From positions 547,618,488 through 547,682,487 of the forward strand of contig NC_081412.1 of NCBI RefSeq assembly GCF_030272615.1: a stretch of 64,000 bases of DNA, read 5' to 3'. The translations under genes were made by a program, and so were the position numbers. The notes under the pieces were generated by a model. The model made no database searches. It was given only the letters and a program-made list of their open reading frames with translations, and was not told the DNA's origin. Every line of letters begins with the position of its first letter. The stretch's first letter is position 1. Positions 55,503 to 64,000 of this stretch are shown piece by piece. The stretch is from Cryptomeria japonica. Its lineage: Eukaryota; Streptophyta; Pinopsida; Cupressales; Cupressaceae.

Positions 55503-58500
55503 CTATGTAACTATCAAGGCATCCAGGTTCAGATAACACTTCTGAAGAATTTGCAGACATGGGAGTAGAACCAGTTGTAGCTCCTGCAAATCTCTAGACC
55601 GTGTGTTGATCTCTGGCTCCATTTTGGTTGACTGGATGTGAAACTGGTGAATGGTTTGCCCATAAGTTGCAAAGGAATCATAAGGCGTCTTGAGTGTGCT
55701 CATGTAGGACTGTAAGTCTATTTGAAGCTTTTTCTTTTGAGCTAGCACATCATCATAGAATAGATGGGTTTGACAGATTTTGCTAAGTAGCAGATTTCCC
55801 TCATCCAAAGCATCCCTTATATCCTTTTGTTCTTTCTTCAGTTCAGTCTGGAGCTCATTCAACTTCTTCATCGGAGCTATATTAAGAGCTTTTTGATGCT
55901 CCTTCTTGACATTAGCCTCTGTTGCCTCTTCAAGACTCTGCACCTGATCATCTACTACTATGCATAGGAGCTTAAGTCTAGCTAGTGATGAATCGGTGTT
56001 TGGAAGATTTGTATTGGGTATCAAACCGGTAATCATATCCATAGCTGCTTGGATTACATCATGCTCCTTCTTTCGTCGAATGATTTCAAGGCGCTCTTGA
56101 GCTACCTTGATGCTCTGCATTAGCTCTGTTTCACTTACAGACTGGAGATCTATAGGACTGGTGAGATCATCTGGTTTAGCTTGACTCCCGGTTGCCTTCA
56201 AGGTCTCCATTTGGGTGCTCTTCGCCGCTTCTCCTACCTTGTCCTCTTCTTCTTTCTTCTTCTCCACTTCTCTCCTCTTCTCTGCTTCCTTGTCTTCCTC
56301 AGCCTTTTTCTTTTCTGCTTCCTTTTGCTTCTCCTATTCCTTATCTTCTTCTTCCTTCTTTTTCCTCTCTGCTTCCTTCTTCTTCTTCTCCTCTTCATCC
56401 TTTTTCTTCTTTTCTTCTTCTTCCTTCTTCTTCTTCTCCTCTTCATCTTCCTTCTTTTTCTCCTCTTCATCCTTTTTCTTCTTTTCTTCTTCTTCCTTCT
56501 TCTTCTTCTCTTCTTCATCTTTCTTCTTTTTCTCCTCTTCATCCTTTTTTTGCTTCTCTTCTTCTTCCTTTTTCCTGCTTCTCTTCTTCTTCCTTTTTCC
56601 ACTTCTCTTCTTCATTCTTCTTCCTCTGCTCGGCCTCTTCCTTCGCTACTTCCTGTCTATCCTCAACTTTCTTCTCCTGTTCAGCCTGATGCTCCTGTCC
56701 TGTTGCCTCATATGGTATCTCTTGGGTAACATCCTCAATGTCCAAAGCATCGACATCAATGGTGTCGATTGGTTCAACAACCAGATTTCCTTCATCATCA
56801 AATGCTTCATCACGTTTGTATATAACTAGTTCTTTCTCAGCTTGCCAGTTGGCTTCAGCCACTCGATGCATCTTCAGAGCATCTAGAGCACGAGTGTGTG
56901 AATCCTTGAGCACTTCCTTACCTTTCCCTTCCAGTAACAGGAGTGTTCTTCTTCTCATGAAGAAAAGACCTTTGTATTTGTTCATTACATCGAACAGTTC
57001 TAAATTTGATACATCAAGAAAATGTTCAGCAAAAACTTTTTCTCTCATTTCCTGTTCCTGCTCTATGGCAATGCGCCATTTATTGTCTAAGGACTTATAC
57101 AAAGAATCCGGTGTTTCAGATCTAATTTCTGAAGGGGACCGGTCATTAACACATAAATATTGAATTATTTCTTTTTCCATTACCTCCTTTTCATCATTAT
57201 TAAAGTCATCAAAATAATCAATTAAATCATTCAATACTTTTCTCCTAATATTTTTTATAGTTCTTTGAAAATGTGTCAAAGGTTTGTAGGAGGAGATATC
57301 AATATTTACCAGTGCAGATGATGTCGATTCATTCTTTGTTTTCTTTCTTGTCTGTCTTGCCCTCTTGGGCTGCTCCTCAGACAGAGTTTCCTCTGAGTCC
57401 GGAGAGTTGCTTTTTGTCTTCCTTTTCCTCTCAAAGACTTTAGCCGGTGCTGCTTCCGGTTTCTTTTTGGCTGGTGACCGCTTGGTCACTTTTGGAGTCG
57501 CAGTAGTAACCGATGCGGACGCTGCAGGCACTGCCTTTGCCTTCTTTACTGCAGGTTCTTTTCTTTTCTTTGCTGGTGGTTCCTCAACCAGTGCTATCCT
57601 CTCTAGGTAGGTGTTGGTTCTCTTCGCCTTAGGATCAAGCGGTGAGGCAATAAGGGTAGAGGCATACCCTTCCAGCATATCGTACATCACCTCATAGCCC
57701 ATTGGCTCTACTTCTTCCTGTCTAGGCTCAACAACCTCCATTATGAATTTATCTACTTGGATGGTGAAGCAAATATCGTCTTCATATTTCTTGACGATGT
57801 CACCTAATATCCTCACTCTTTGGCTCATCTTCCTTTTGAACTCATCAAAATACTTGTTCAGAATATCAGGGTAACCAGTTCCAAGTGCTTCAATGCTTTC
57901 CTTGATTTGCTTGGTTACTGGTTGGTCACCAGACCACTGAACATCTCTTACTCTTGGGAAGTAGCCTTGGAAATAGAAGAACAACCCAACCAGTAGTTGT
58001 CCAAACTTAAACCTAAGTGCATTATCCTGTTTGATCGCCTTCAGATTCAATAGGATTTGTCTCTGCATGTCGGTGCACAGATCAAATGAAGCATCCTCCT
58101 TTATCATCCAGTAAGCGGCATTTACCGCTGCAGCAAATACAGAGTTAATCCTACTGGCTGAGAATGTCCGGTATCCAATCACCATACACACATACTTCAC
58201 TAGATCATCCTTGATAGAATTTACTGTCATGCCTCGTGAGTCACTCGTCGAACCGGTGAGCTTGGCCATTTCAGTTTTGCTTACCGTTCTTAGGGCTGGC
58301 ACTTCCCCTATGTTGCAGAAACCAGTGACTACATGAATTTCCTACGGCATAATATCATGCGTCCTCTCCAAGTACATCTTGTCACCATGGACTCTACTCA
58401 AAATGATCCTTATGTGATCTTCTGTAAAATCTTCCAGGAAGTAGACAGCATTGTGGAGTTTCTTCTTCTCCAAGATATTATACTCCGGTTTGATTTTCTT

Positions 58501-58704
58501 ATCCTTGCCACAAAACAAACCTAACTGGGAGTGGATAGCTAGAGACCCTAGGTCTTCAATCTTGCAGTCTATGTAGTCAGAAATTCCCTCTTCTACTATC
58601 ACACCAGCTGGAACTTGTGATAGAGCATTATACTTGGACTTTCATTGAATAAAACTTTCAGATTCAATAGATGCACTAGAACTGGTATGAGATGCGGAAG
58701 CCAT
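55503..58704 (-). pseudogene. CopE ORF2, about 1,067 codons, unknown function
   Basis: From ATG 58704 (MASASHTSSSASIESESF) one minus frame runs to about 56580, with stops at 58642-58644 and 58342-58344. A frameshift in the Lys/Glu tract moves it to a second frame ending at 55503, with a stop at 56334-56336. Regions: an N-terminal globular part (EDFTEDHIRIILSRVHGDKM, VKYVCMVIGYRTFSASRINS); a basic Ala/Lys/Pro linker with several nuclear-localisation-like runs (PPAKKRKEP, RKRKTK); a second globular part (FQRTIKNIRRKVLNDLIDYF); a Lys/Glu repeat tract of KKKKDEEE type (about 56700-56230); and a C-terminal coiled-coil region (EEATEANVKKEHQKAL). No pol motif and no membrane segment are present. It is not recognised; a nuclear or chromatin-targeting accessory protein is one guess. 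Confidence 0.75.
56230..56700 (-). repeat. Lys/Glu-coding purine repeat tract
   Basis: Repeated codons of KKKKDEEE and KKKKEEEE type, about 24 bp per unit, giving a pyrimidine-rich plus strand. Long Ser/Phe/Leu ORFs on the plus strand are its antisense shadow. Confidence 0.9.
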
Positions 58705-59166
58705 GATAGAAACTTTAAGAACTTTGAAAAATACCTTTTTAAAACATGTGAATTTAGGGCTTTCCGATTCTCCTTCACTCCACACTCCATCGGTTGCTGA
58801 ATCACCACTTTGTGTTCTCCACTTGACCGTTTGCAGTTTGAATTTGAATCTCCTTCATGATTTGTCAATTTCTCAAGATCTCAGCTCAAATCGCCTCTTC
58901 GTCGCTCTGATCTTTGAAAAACTTTTCTTCGCTCAAAAACAAATAGTGAGAAATAATTTGAAAAATGCCTTTAAACATATCTCTCACCTACCATCATTAA
59001 TACTCCTCTATTAGGGCGTAAACCATAATTTGCCTTTTTTTTTTTTTTTACCATTTCCGGTCTTCTACTAAGCAACAGGTATCACATACCGGTTAAGGTC
59101 TTTTACAGGTGTAAACCAGGGGTTTGAAACATTTCGCCGTTTGCTACCCCTAAGCTTTTCTGAGGC
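58705..59166 (-). other. CopE spacer between gag and ORF2
   Basis: About 460 bp without supported coding sequence on minus. It contains a T-run (59038-59050) and a plus-strand accidental ORF. Confidence 0.6.
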
Positions 59167-60422
59167 TTAGTTTGTCGGTTCCTCTTGTAACACCACTGGT
59201 TTCTTCTTCCAGGTTTTGTTCATATCTGCTTGAACGGTGTCAACATCAATGTCTCCTTCTGGAGTGACCGGTATATCATTAGATATGTTCTTTCTTGATC
59301 TATAGAATCTGGCAATGTGACCCGGTTTGTTGTAGTGATAGTAGACCAATCCAGGTGCTCTCTAAGGTCCATTGTTCATGTTTCCATTCTTCCTTCTGCA
59401 TGTTGCAGCAGTGTGACCATGACCATGATAGATCATACAATTTTCTCTCTGTCCGATTGTCGCTTGATAGCCACCACTTCTTGGCTGATGATTGAAGACA
59501 TTAAACCAGTTGTGATTCTGGTTCTCAAAAGGTTCAGGACAACTCCTTGGGTCCTCTGAGGATATCTTCTAGTGTCATTCATGGCAGACTTGCATTCAAA
59601 TGCTCTATGCCCATACTTGTTGCATGCATGACAGTTACCATTGAATCTATAGGATCTAGGCTTATCATTTAGGAAATAAGGAAAATTGTTGTAAGCCTTA
59701 CTCCTACACACATTTGCAGTATGTCCTTCTTTAAGACAATTAAAACAAATAGGTTTAAACTTTTGCTTACCTTTATCCTTTGATATCAGTTGTTTCTTTG
59801 ATGCTCCAGCATTTGTACCAGAGGTCTCACCTTCCTCATGACCAAAATAACCAAGTCCATTGGTATTCTTAACCGGTTTGGCAGATTCAAGCTTTTTCTC
59901 AAGCTTGACAGTACTCTTGTTGAACTTAGCAAGTATTTCCTTTGACTCAAAGAGTTCTTTGGAAATAGCTGCATTTGCTTCCATCAGGTTTTCATTCTTA
60001 GAGATGACACTGTTCAGTTCACCTTGCATGTCATCCTTTTCCACTTTGCTAGCATGGAGTTGAGCAGTTAGGGCACTGATCTCTTGTTTCAACTTGGAGA
60101 TCTCATGATCTCTTTCTTTCACCAAATCTTCAGCTTTCCTCTGATTCTCAAGCTCTTGACACATCCAGATAGTCAGTCCTTCCAACTCCTTTCTCAAGTT
60201 GAAGTTTGATTCATTCAACTTGTTTACTTCTGCAATTAGGGCTTCCTTGTCTGCTTCATCTGTAGAACTATTTTCAGATATCTCCATCAGCTTTTCTACA
60301 TGTTCTCTCCTTTTTGCTTGAGATGCCTTGAATTTGACCATAAGATCATCATAGGCTTGCTCAGACTGAGTGAGTTGTTGAGTAAGTTCCCTCAAGGTGT
60401 ATTCCCCCATATCTCTTTCCAA
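59167..60422 (-). pseudogene. CopE gag: coiled coil and four zinc knuckles
   Basis: ATG 60422 lies only 24 bp beyond the primer site. About 190 residues of coiled coil (LTQQLTQSEQAYDDLMVKFK, ISKLKQEISALTAQL) lead to CFNCLKEGHTANVC and CHACNKYGHRAFEC. After a frameshift near 59545 come CMIYHGHGHTAATC (one Cys lost) and YYHYNKPGHIARFY (Cys positions lost), then a TN-stop end at 59167. A TAG near 59364 also interrupts. The N-terminal copia UBN2 gag domain seen in CopA and CopD is absent. Multi-knuckle gag suggests RNA binding and packaging. Confidence 0.85.
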
Positions 60423-60446
60423 GTGGTTAAAATTATAGAAAGGTAC

Positions 60447-60458
60447 GCTCTGATACCA
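60447..60458 (-). other. CopE primer-binding site
   Basis: GCTCTGATACCA on plus, i.e. TGGTATCAGAGC on minus. A perfect initiator-Met primer site two bases from the LTR. Confidence 0.95.
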
Positions 60459-60460
60459 AT

Positions 60461-61587
60461 TGATGAATACTAAGAGCAGGGGGGTGTATTAGTATACCAA
60501 AAATCTTTGCACTTAAACACTTTGCAAGACTGACAGTAAACCGATAAAATAATTTAGCAGACAAACCGGTTAACAAACATGCAAACCAAATAGGTAATAA
60601 TGCATTCACCCACAGAAGCAAAAACACCATAACACAAGAGATTTTGACGTGGAAACCCAAATGGGAAAAACCACGGTGAGATGGGACTCACAAGTAACTA
60701 TCTGCAGAATAGAAACCAGACCGGTTAAGGTCTTACAACGTTCTTTACCAGAACAGATCCTGTTAGGAATCTCAATCTTTGTTAGGAGATAAGTCCGATT
60801 AAAGACTACCTTGCTAGAGGATTTTAGATCCACAGATGTGAACCACCTTGTTAGATGATTTACAAGAGGCTTTTGGGCCTACCTGGTTAAGGGCTACAGA
60901 CTTGTCGAAGATGTGAGTAATCAACAAGTGAGTGATCTAGCAAATAGCACAGATTGCTTGGTTAGATCCTTGATAGCTCGATCTTAATGCATTAAAGCAT
61001 TACTTCAGTCTTCTACATATTCATACTCTCTCTAACTCTTCAGTTACCTTGAACCCTAGCAACAACATCAACCTCAACAACAACAACCTTAGAACCCTAG
61101 ACATGATGTCCTTATAAAGGAATCTAATTTCATGTAGGTCCAATAGGATTATAATACAATTTCCTAGGTTCAATGCATCTAGACATATCTGGTAACATGA
61201 CACAAAAAGCACCGCCAGAGAGTCGGCACCGTCAAACGATCGGTGGATTGTAACTCATCACAAAATGTCGATTGGTAACTCATCACAAAGTATTACTAGT
61301 TCATACAAAATACCAGTTGCCGGTTTGTCAAAATGAAGACTGGTAAAAATGTGTTATGCTGCTTTAATCCCTCGTACCACTTGGTATCCACAAACCGCTT
61401 GAGGTCAACGTGCCGCTTCAGACCAGTAAACACATTCTGCAAAACATCAATAGTCTAAAGACTATAATACAACATACCGGTTGGAACAAATACCGGTTGT
61501 GCTCTAACTCACACATATGAAGAGGATCTTAATGCAAGTGTGTGTCCATCAATGACAATCACAACATGAACATCAAAAATGCCAACA
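60461..61587 (-). repeat. CopE 5' LTR
   Basis: 1,127 bp. U5 hairpin arms ATACTAA (60467-60473) and TTAGTAT (60489-60495). A TTTATAAGG box lies near 61111-61119 (minus). Extra CAACAACATCAACCT and ACCGGTTGGAACAAAT units relative to the 3' copy explain the length difference. Confidence 0.95.
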
Positions 61588-62500
61588 AGTTCTAGATTTC
61601 AAACAAGTGAAAACCTTGGGGCTAATTTGGTTAGCTCAATAGTCCAATGCTTTTTGGTTGATTTTTTTAGAGAGAAAATTATAGAACCTCCTGATCTAAT
61701 TTCTAAAGCCTCGACTTGTAGTCCACACATGTTTGGACTATGGTGCCTAGCTCCATAGTCTAATTGTTTTGGGCCTAGATTTTAGTGATAGGTTCCTTTC
61801 TGCATTCCGTTTCTAGACCTATACTTTTGAGTTGATTTCAAGTCTATATTGATTGTTTCTTATTTTAAATCATTTATTGTCTTAATCATCTCAATTCAAA
61901 AAGTGGAACAATTGATCATAGTGCTCAACTCTTGTAAGGGATTGAAGCTCATCCTGATTGATTGTTCCCTGATGAAATGATACCATAGATTGGAAATGGC
62001 TCCTGGTTTTTATTTCTAGGGTAAAGACCACATTTCCTCACAATTTTATTTTGTTGAACCCAACATAGCTTGGATAATTTATGATTTGAATGTTCAAGTC
62101 TAAGTTTACTTTTATTAAAAAATTAGATTTAGGGACACTAAATTCTGAAATTCATATTTTAAGTGCTTATATTTATTGATTAATCATCATTTTTTTAGCT
62201 CAATTTCTTAAAGATGTGGTTAATTGATCATTTCATTACTATATTGCATAGTCTAATCACCTATTTAATCAATTGCATCATTATTATCATTTTACATCAT
62301 TAGATAGTTGCTTGCATTATCATTATTCACAATTGCATCAAAGGTATTGAAAGCAAAAACAATTTCCTTTACTTTTTCCTCTAACTTTTCTTTTTCCTTA
62401 TCTCAAAATAATTGTGTCTTGTTGGAGCTTGTACTTCTCTATGAATTTTATAACCCATTGTTTTGAATCCAATATCCATGTGATAACAAGTTATAGACTT

Positions 62501-63556
62501 ATGGATTCTCGTGGTTTCAATGCTAATGGTGTTGATCCTAAGTTAAGTGTTAACTTCTTCCTATGTAAGAGCTTGGGCGAATCATCTTCTTCTAGTCCAG
62601 TAGCTACCTTACTTAATATTGTTGATAATCATTTCCCTCATTCTTCTCATGATGAGGATGACTCTTCAATACAAGCATATAATGAACAATCAGGGAAGAT
62701 TGACAAGAAATTGAAATATATTCAATAATTTATGAGTCAATAACACTTGGTTGGAGGGGTATTCCCCTTGATAGAAGGTTTAAGGAATTTGATTCAAAAT
62801 GATGAACATGGTGTTTTAGTTTTACATGGTATAGCTCACATAGTGGATGACAACACTATGAAGTTAGCTAATTATGTGGAAGTTCTTGGACATTCTACTC
62901 CTCCAACCCAAGTTGAGATACTTATTTATATTCCTACATCTATAGCCAATGTTCCTATTTTAACATCTTCTATCATGGCTACTACTACTACACAAAATCA
63001 TAATGCTATCCCTATGCTTAAGCTCCACATTCAACCAATCTCCCTTTTGTTTCTCAAAACATGCACCAACCCACATAACCTAATCAATCTACTATTCCTT
63101 CATACACTACAAGTAGCCCACTTTCCATTTAGAGCCTTTGATTCACACTCCCACAAAGCATTAAGGTAACTCATTTTGAGAAATATAATGAAAAAGGTGA
63201 CTGCCATACTCATGTGAAAATATTTTCTACTTTATGCAGTGACTTCTTCTATGACAAAAAAAAACTTCTTGCAAAACTCTTCCCTTGATTCTTGCAAAAT
63301 TTTCAAAACAATATTGAACCACAAGTTACATTGACTGATTTATTACCTTGCAAATAAGGTGCTAAATAGAAATTTCATTGATTTCATTGGTACACATCAA
63401 TATTTGTATTCTCAAATTACTTATGATATTCCTAATGCTAATATTCAAAGAATGTTTCTTGATAATTTACAAAAATACATTAGAGAATTTATTTTTATTT
63501 TTCAATACCTATATTTCATGCATCTGTGCATAGCACTTTATCAATATCAACTTTAA
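62501..63556 (+). pseudogene. Gyp2 gag (Ty3/gypsy retrotrans_gag type)
   Basis: From ATG 62501 (MDSRGFNANGVDPKLSVNFF), with stops near 62726. After frame changes it shows gypsy-gag-like blocks: VTHFEKYNEKGDCHTHVKIF (63166 on), LLAKLFP, NNIEPQVTLTDLLPCK, then FIDFIGTHQYLYSQITYDIP and MFLDNLQKYIREF, YFMHLCIALYQYQL. The pattern, a target-like FEKYNGKGDP block followed by an F-[IL]-x-FIxRYxxL block, is typical of plant gypsy gag. Several frameshifts and stops make it inactive. Confidence 0.7.
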
Positions 63557-63591
63557 GTTAGTCATATTAGAATCAGGGATCACTGAGAAGG

Positions 63592-64000
63592 TGTAAGGAA
63601 GTTAAGTAGCGGAAACAACTTCCTACACTAACCTTGAGAGGAGGGTAATGCAAAACTTTTTCAGATTGTTACAACAGTTACAGAAAATAGAAATAGATAT
63701 AATAGCATTCATACCACAACACAGTGATTTACGTGGGGAAAACCCTTTCGGGAGAAAAACCCCACCCTCCAAAAGCAGCTCAATATTTTATTCAGCAATC
63801 AAAAATAGATTACAACATACTTGCAGAGCAAGCTCTTCACAGGAGTACCACTAATCAGAGATTCAGAGGCAACTCAATAGCCATAAGACTCTTACACACA
63901 ACCTCTATCTCACACACCTCATAAATAGGAGATACAATACAAGAAACCGTCAAACGGTATTACAAAACCATGGGCTAAAACCACCCAATAAGGTGTAGCC
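63592..64000 (-). repeat. LTR-I: partial LTR entering from the right edge
   Basis: Starts TGTAAGGAAGTTAAG on plus. It carries the phrase GTGATTTACGTGGGGAAAACCC...GGAGAAAAACCCCACC, which in reverse complement is the GGGTTTTTC...GGTTTTCCCCACGTA motif common near the U5 of plant copia LTRs. A second element boundary is not visible. It interrupts the Gyp2 gag region. Confidence 0.5.

Larger units (their letters stand above)
53931..61587 (-). mobile_element. CopE: non-autonomous two-ORF copia-like element, minus strand
   Basis: 7,657 bp with target duplication AGTTC at 53926-53930 and 61588-61592. LTRs are 1,090 and 1,127 bp, TGTTGGCATTTTTG...TATTCATCA on the minus strand. It has a perfect initiator-Met primer site and a polypurine tract. 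The interior holds a zinc-knuckle gag ORF and a long second ORF without protease, integrase, reverse transcriptase or RNase H. By LTR ends, primer site and both RNA hairpins it belongs with the copia families here. Confidence 0.95.
53162..63591 (+). mobile_element. Gyp2: decayed Ty3/gypsy element, 5' LTR to gag, hosting CopE
   Basis: A possible LTR starts TGTTAGTGTACAGTG at 53162, is split by CopE at AGTTC (53926-53930, 61588-61592) and may end near 62041 (CTCACA). A leader and a gag with gypsy-type motifs follow (62501-63556). The element is cut by LTR-I at 63592. The LTR limits are guesses from position and terminal dinucleotides; the gag is the firm part. Confidence 0.45.

Noticed and set aside
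56181-56829. Long plus-strand ORFs of 165-204 codons rich in Ser, Phe, Leu or Pro
   Set aside because: They are the complement of the Lys/Glu codon tract of CopE ORF2 on the minus strand, and composition alone keeps them open.
62747-63169. A separate host gene at 62747
   Set aside because: In frame with the upstream Gyp2 gag start across a stop and followed by gypsy gag blocks; part of the same decayed gag.

Overview
The window is repeat-dense plant nuclear DNA from a large genome. Almost all recognisable sequence is LTR retrotransposons: Ty1/copia elements with initiator-Met-tRNA primer sites and 5-bp target duplications, plus Ty3/gypsy relatives. No complete host gene was found. Large, old, CpG-poor, nested elements fit a conifer or other gymnosperm; that is inference, and the species is not identifiable by eye. 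I call the families CopA to CopG, Gyp1, Gyp2 and LTR-I.

Layout. 1-10169: Gyp1, a minus-strand LTR element running off the left edge. It carries a roughly 940-codon unrecognised sense ORF and an antisense, broken plant-mobile-domain (PMD) ORF. It sits in a CopA fragment (CopA1, 10170-12154), which itself sits in an older LTR remnant (CopF, to 12451). 12452-13639 holds a decayed unrecognised minus-strand ORF. 13640-16545 is CopG (5' LTR, gag, protease, then truncated). 16858-49190 is a tandem array of about 333 bp per unit, split by two insertions: CopB (17037-41306, minus) and CopA3 (42006-48699, minus). CopB has itself been entered by CopD (20231-27811, plus), a one-ended CopA fragment (CopA2, 28241-29874) and CopC (32149-40509, plus, gag only). 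49191-53161 is mostly unrecognised apart from one candidate small ORF and a CA microsatellite. Gyp2 (about 53162-63591, plus) is a decayed gypsy LTR, leader and gag, entered by CopE (53931-61587, minus). CopE is a non-autonomous element with a multi-zinc-knuckle gag and a second ORF of about 1,067 codons of unknown function. From 63592 another LTR (LTR-I) runs off the right edge.

All coding regions are broken by stops or frameshifts. The stops are mostly C-to-T or G-to-A changes at Gln or Trp codons, as expected of methylated, silenced copies. Complete insertions with matched duplications are CopB (TTTCT), CopD (ATAAA), CopC (CAAAG, one copy mutated), CopA3 (TGAAC) and CopE (AGTTC).

The most unusual signals are shared RNA-level structures. 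(1) An inverted repeat spans the polypurine tract and the start of the 3' LTR in all five copia-like families that have a 3' end here. (2) A hairpin with a C-rich loop lies at the 3' end of the LTR; its basal stem changes between families while keeping its pairing. The two non-autonomous families (CopC and CopE) share both structures with the pol-bearing ones, which suggests the structures are cis-signals for mobilisation.
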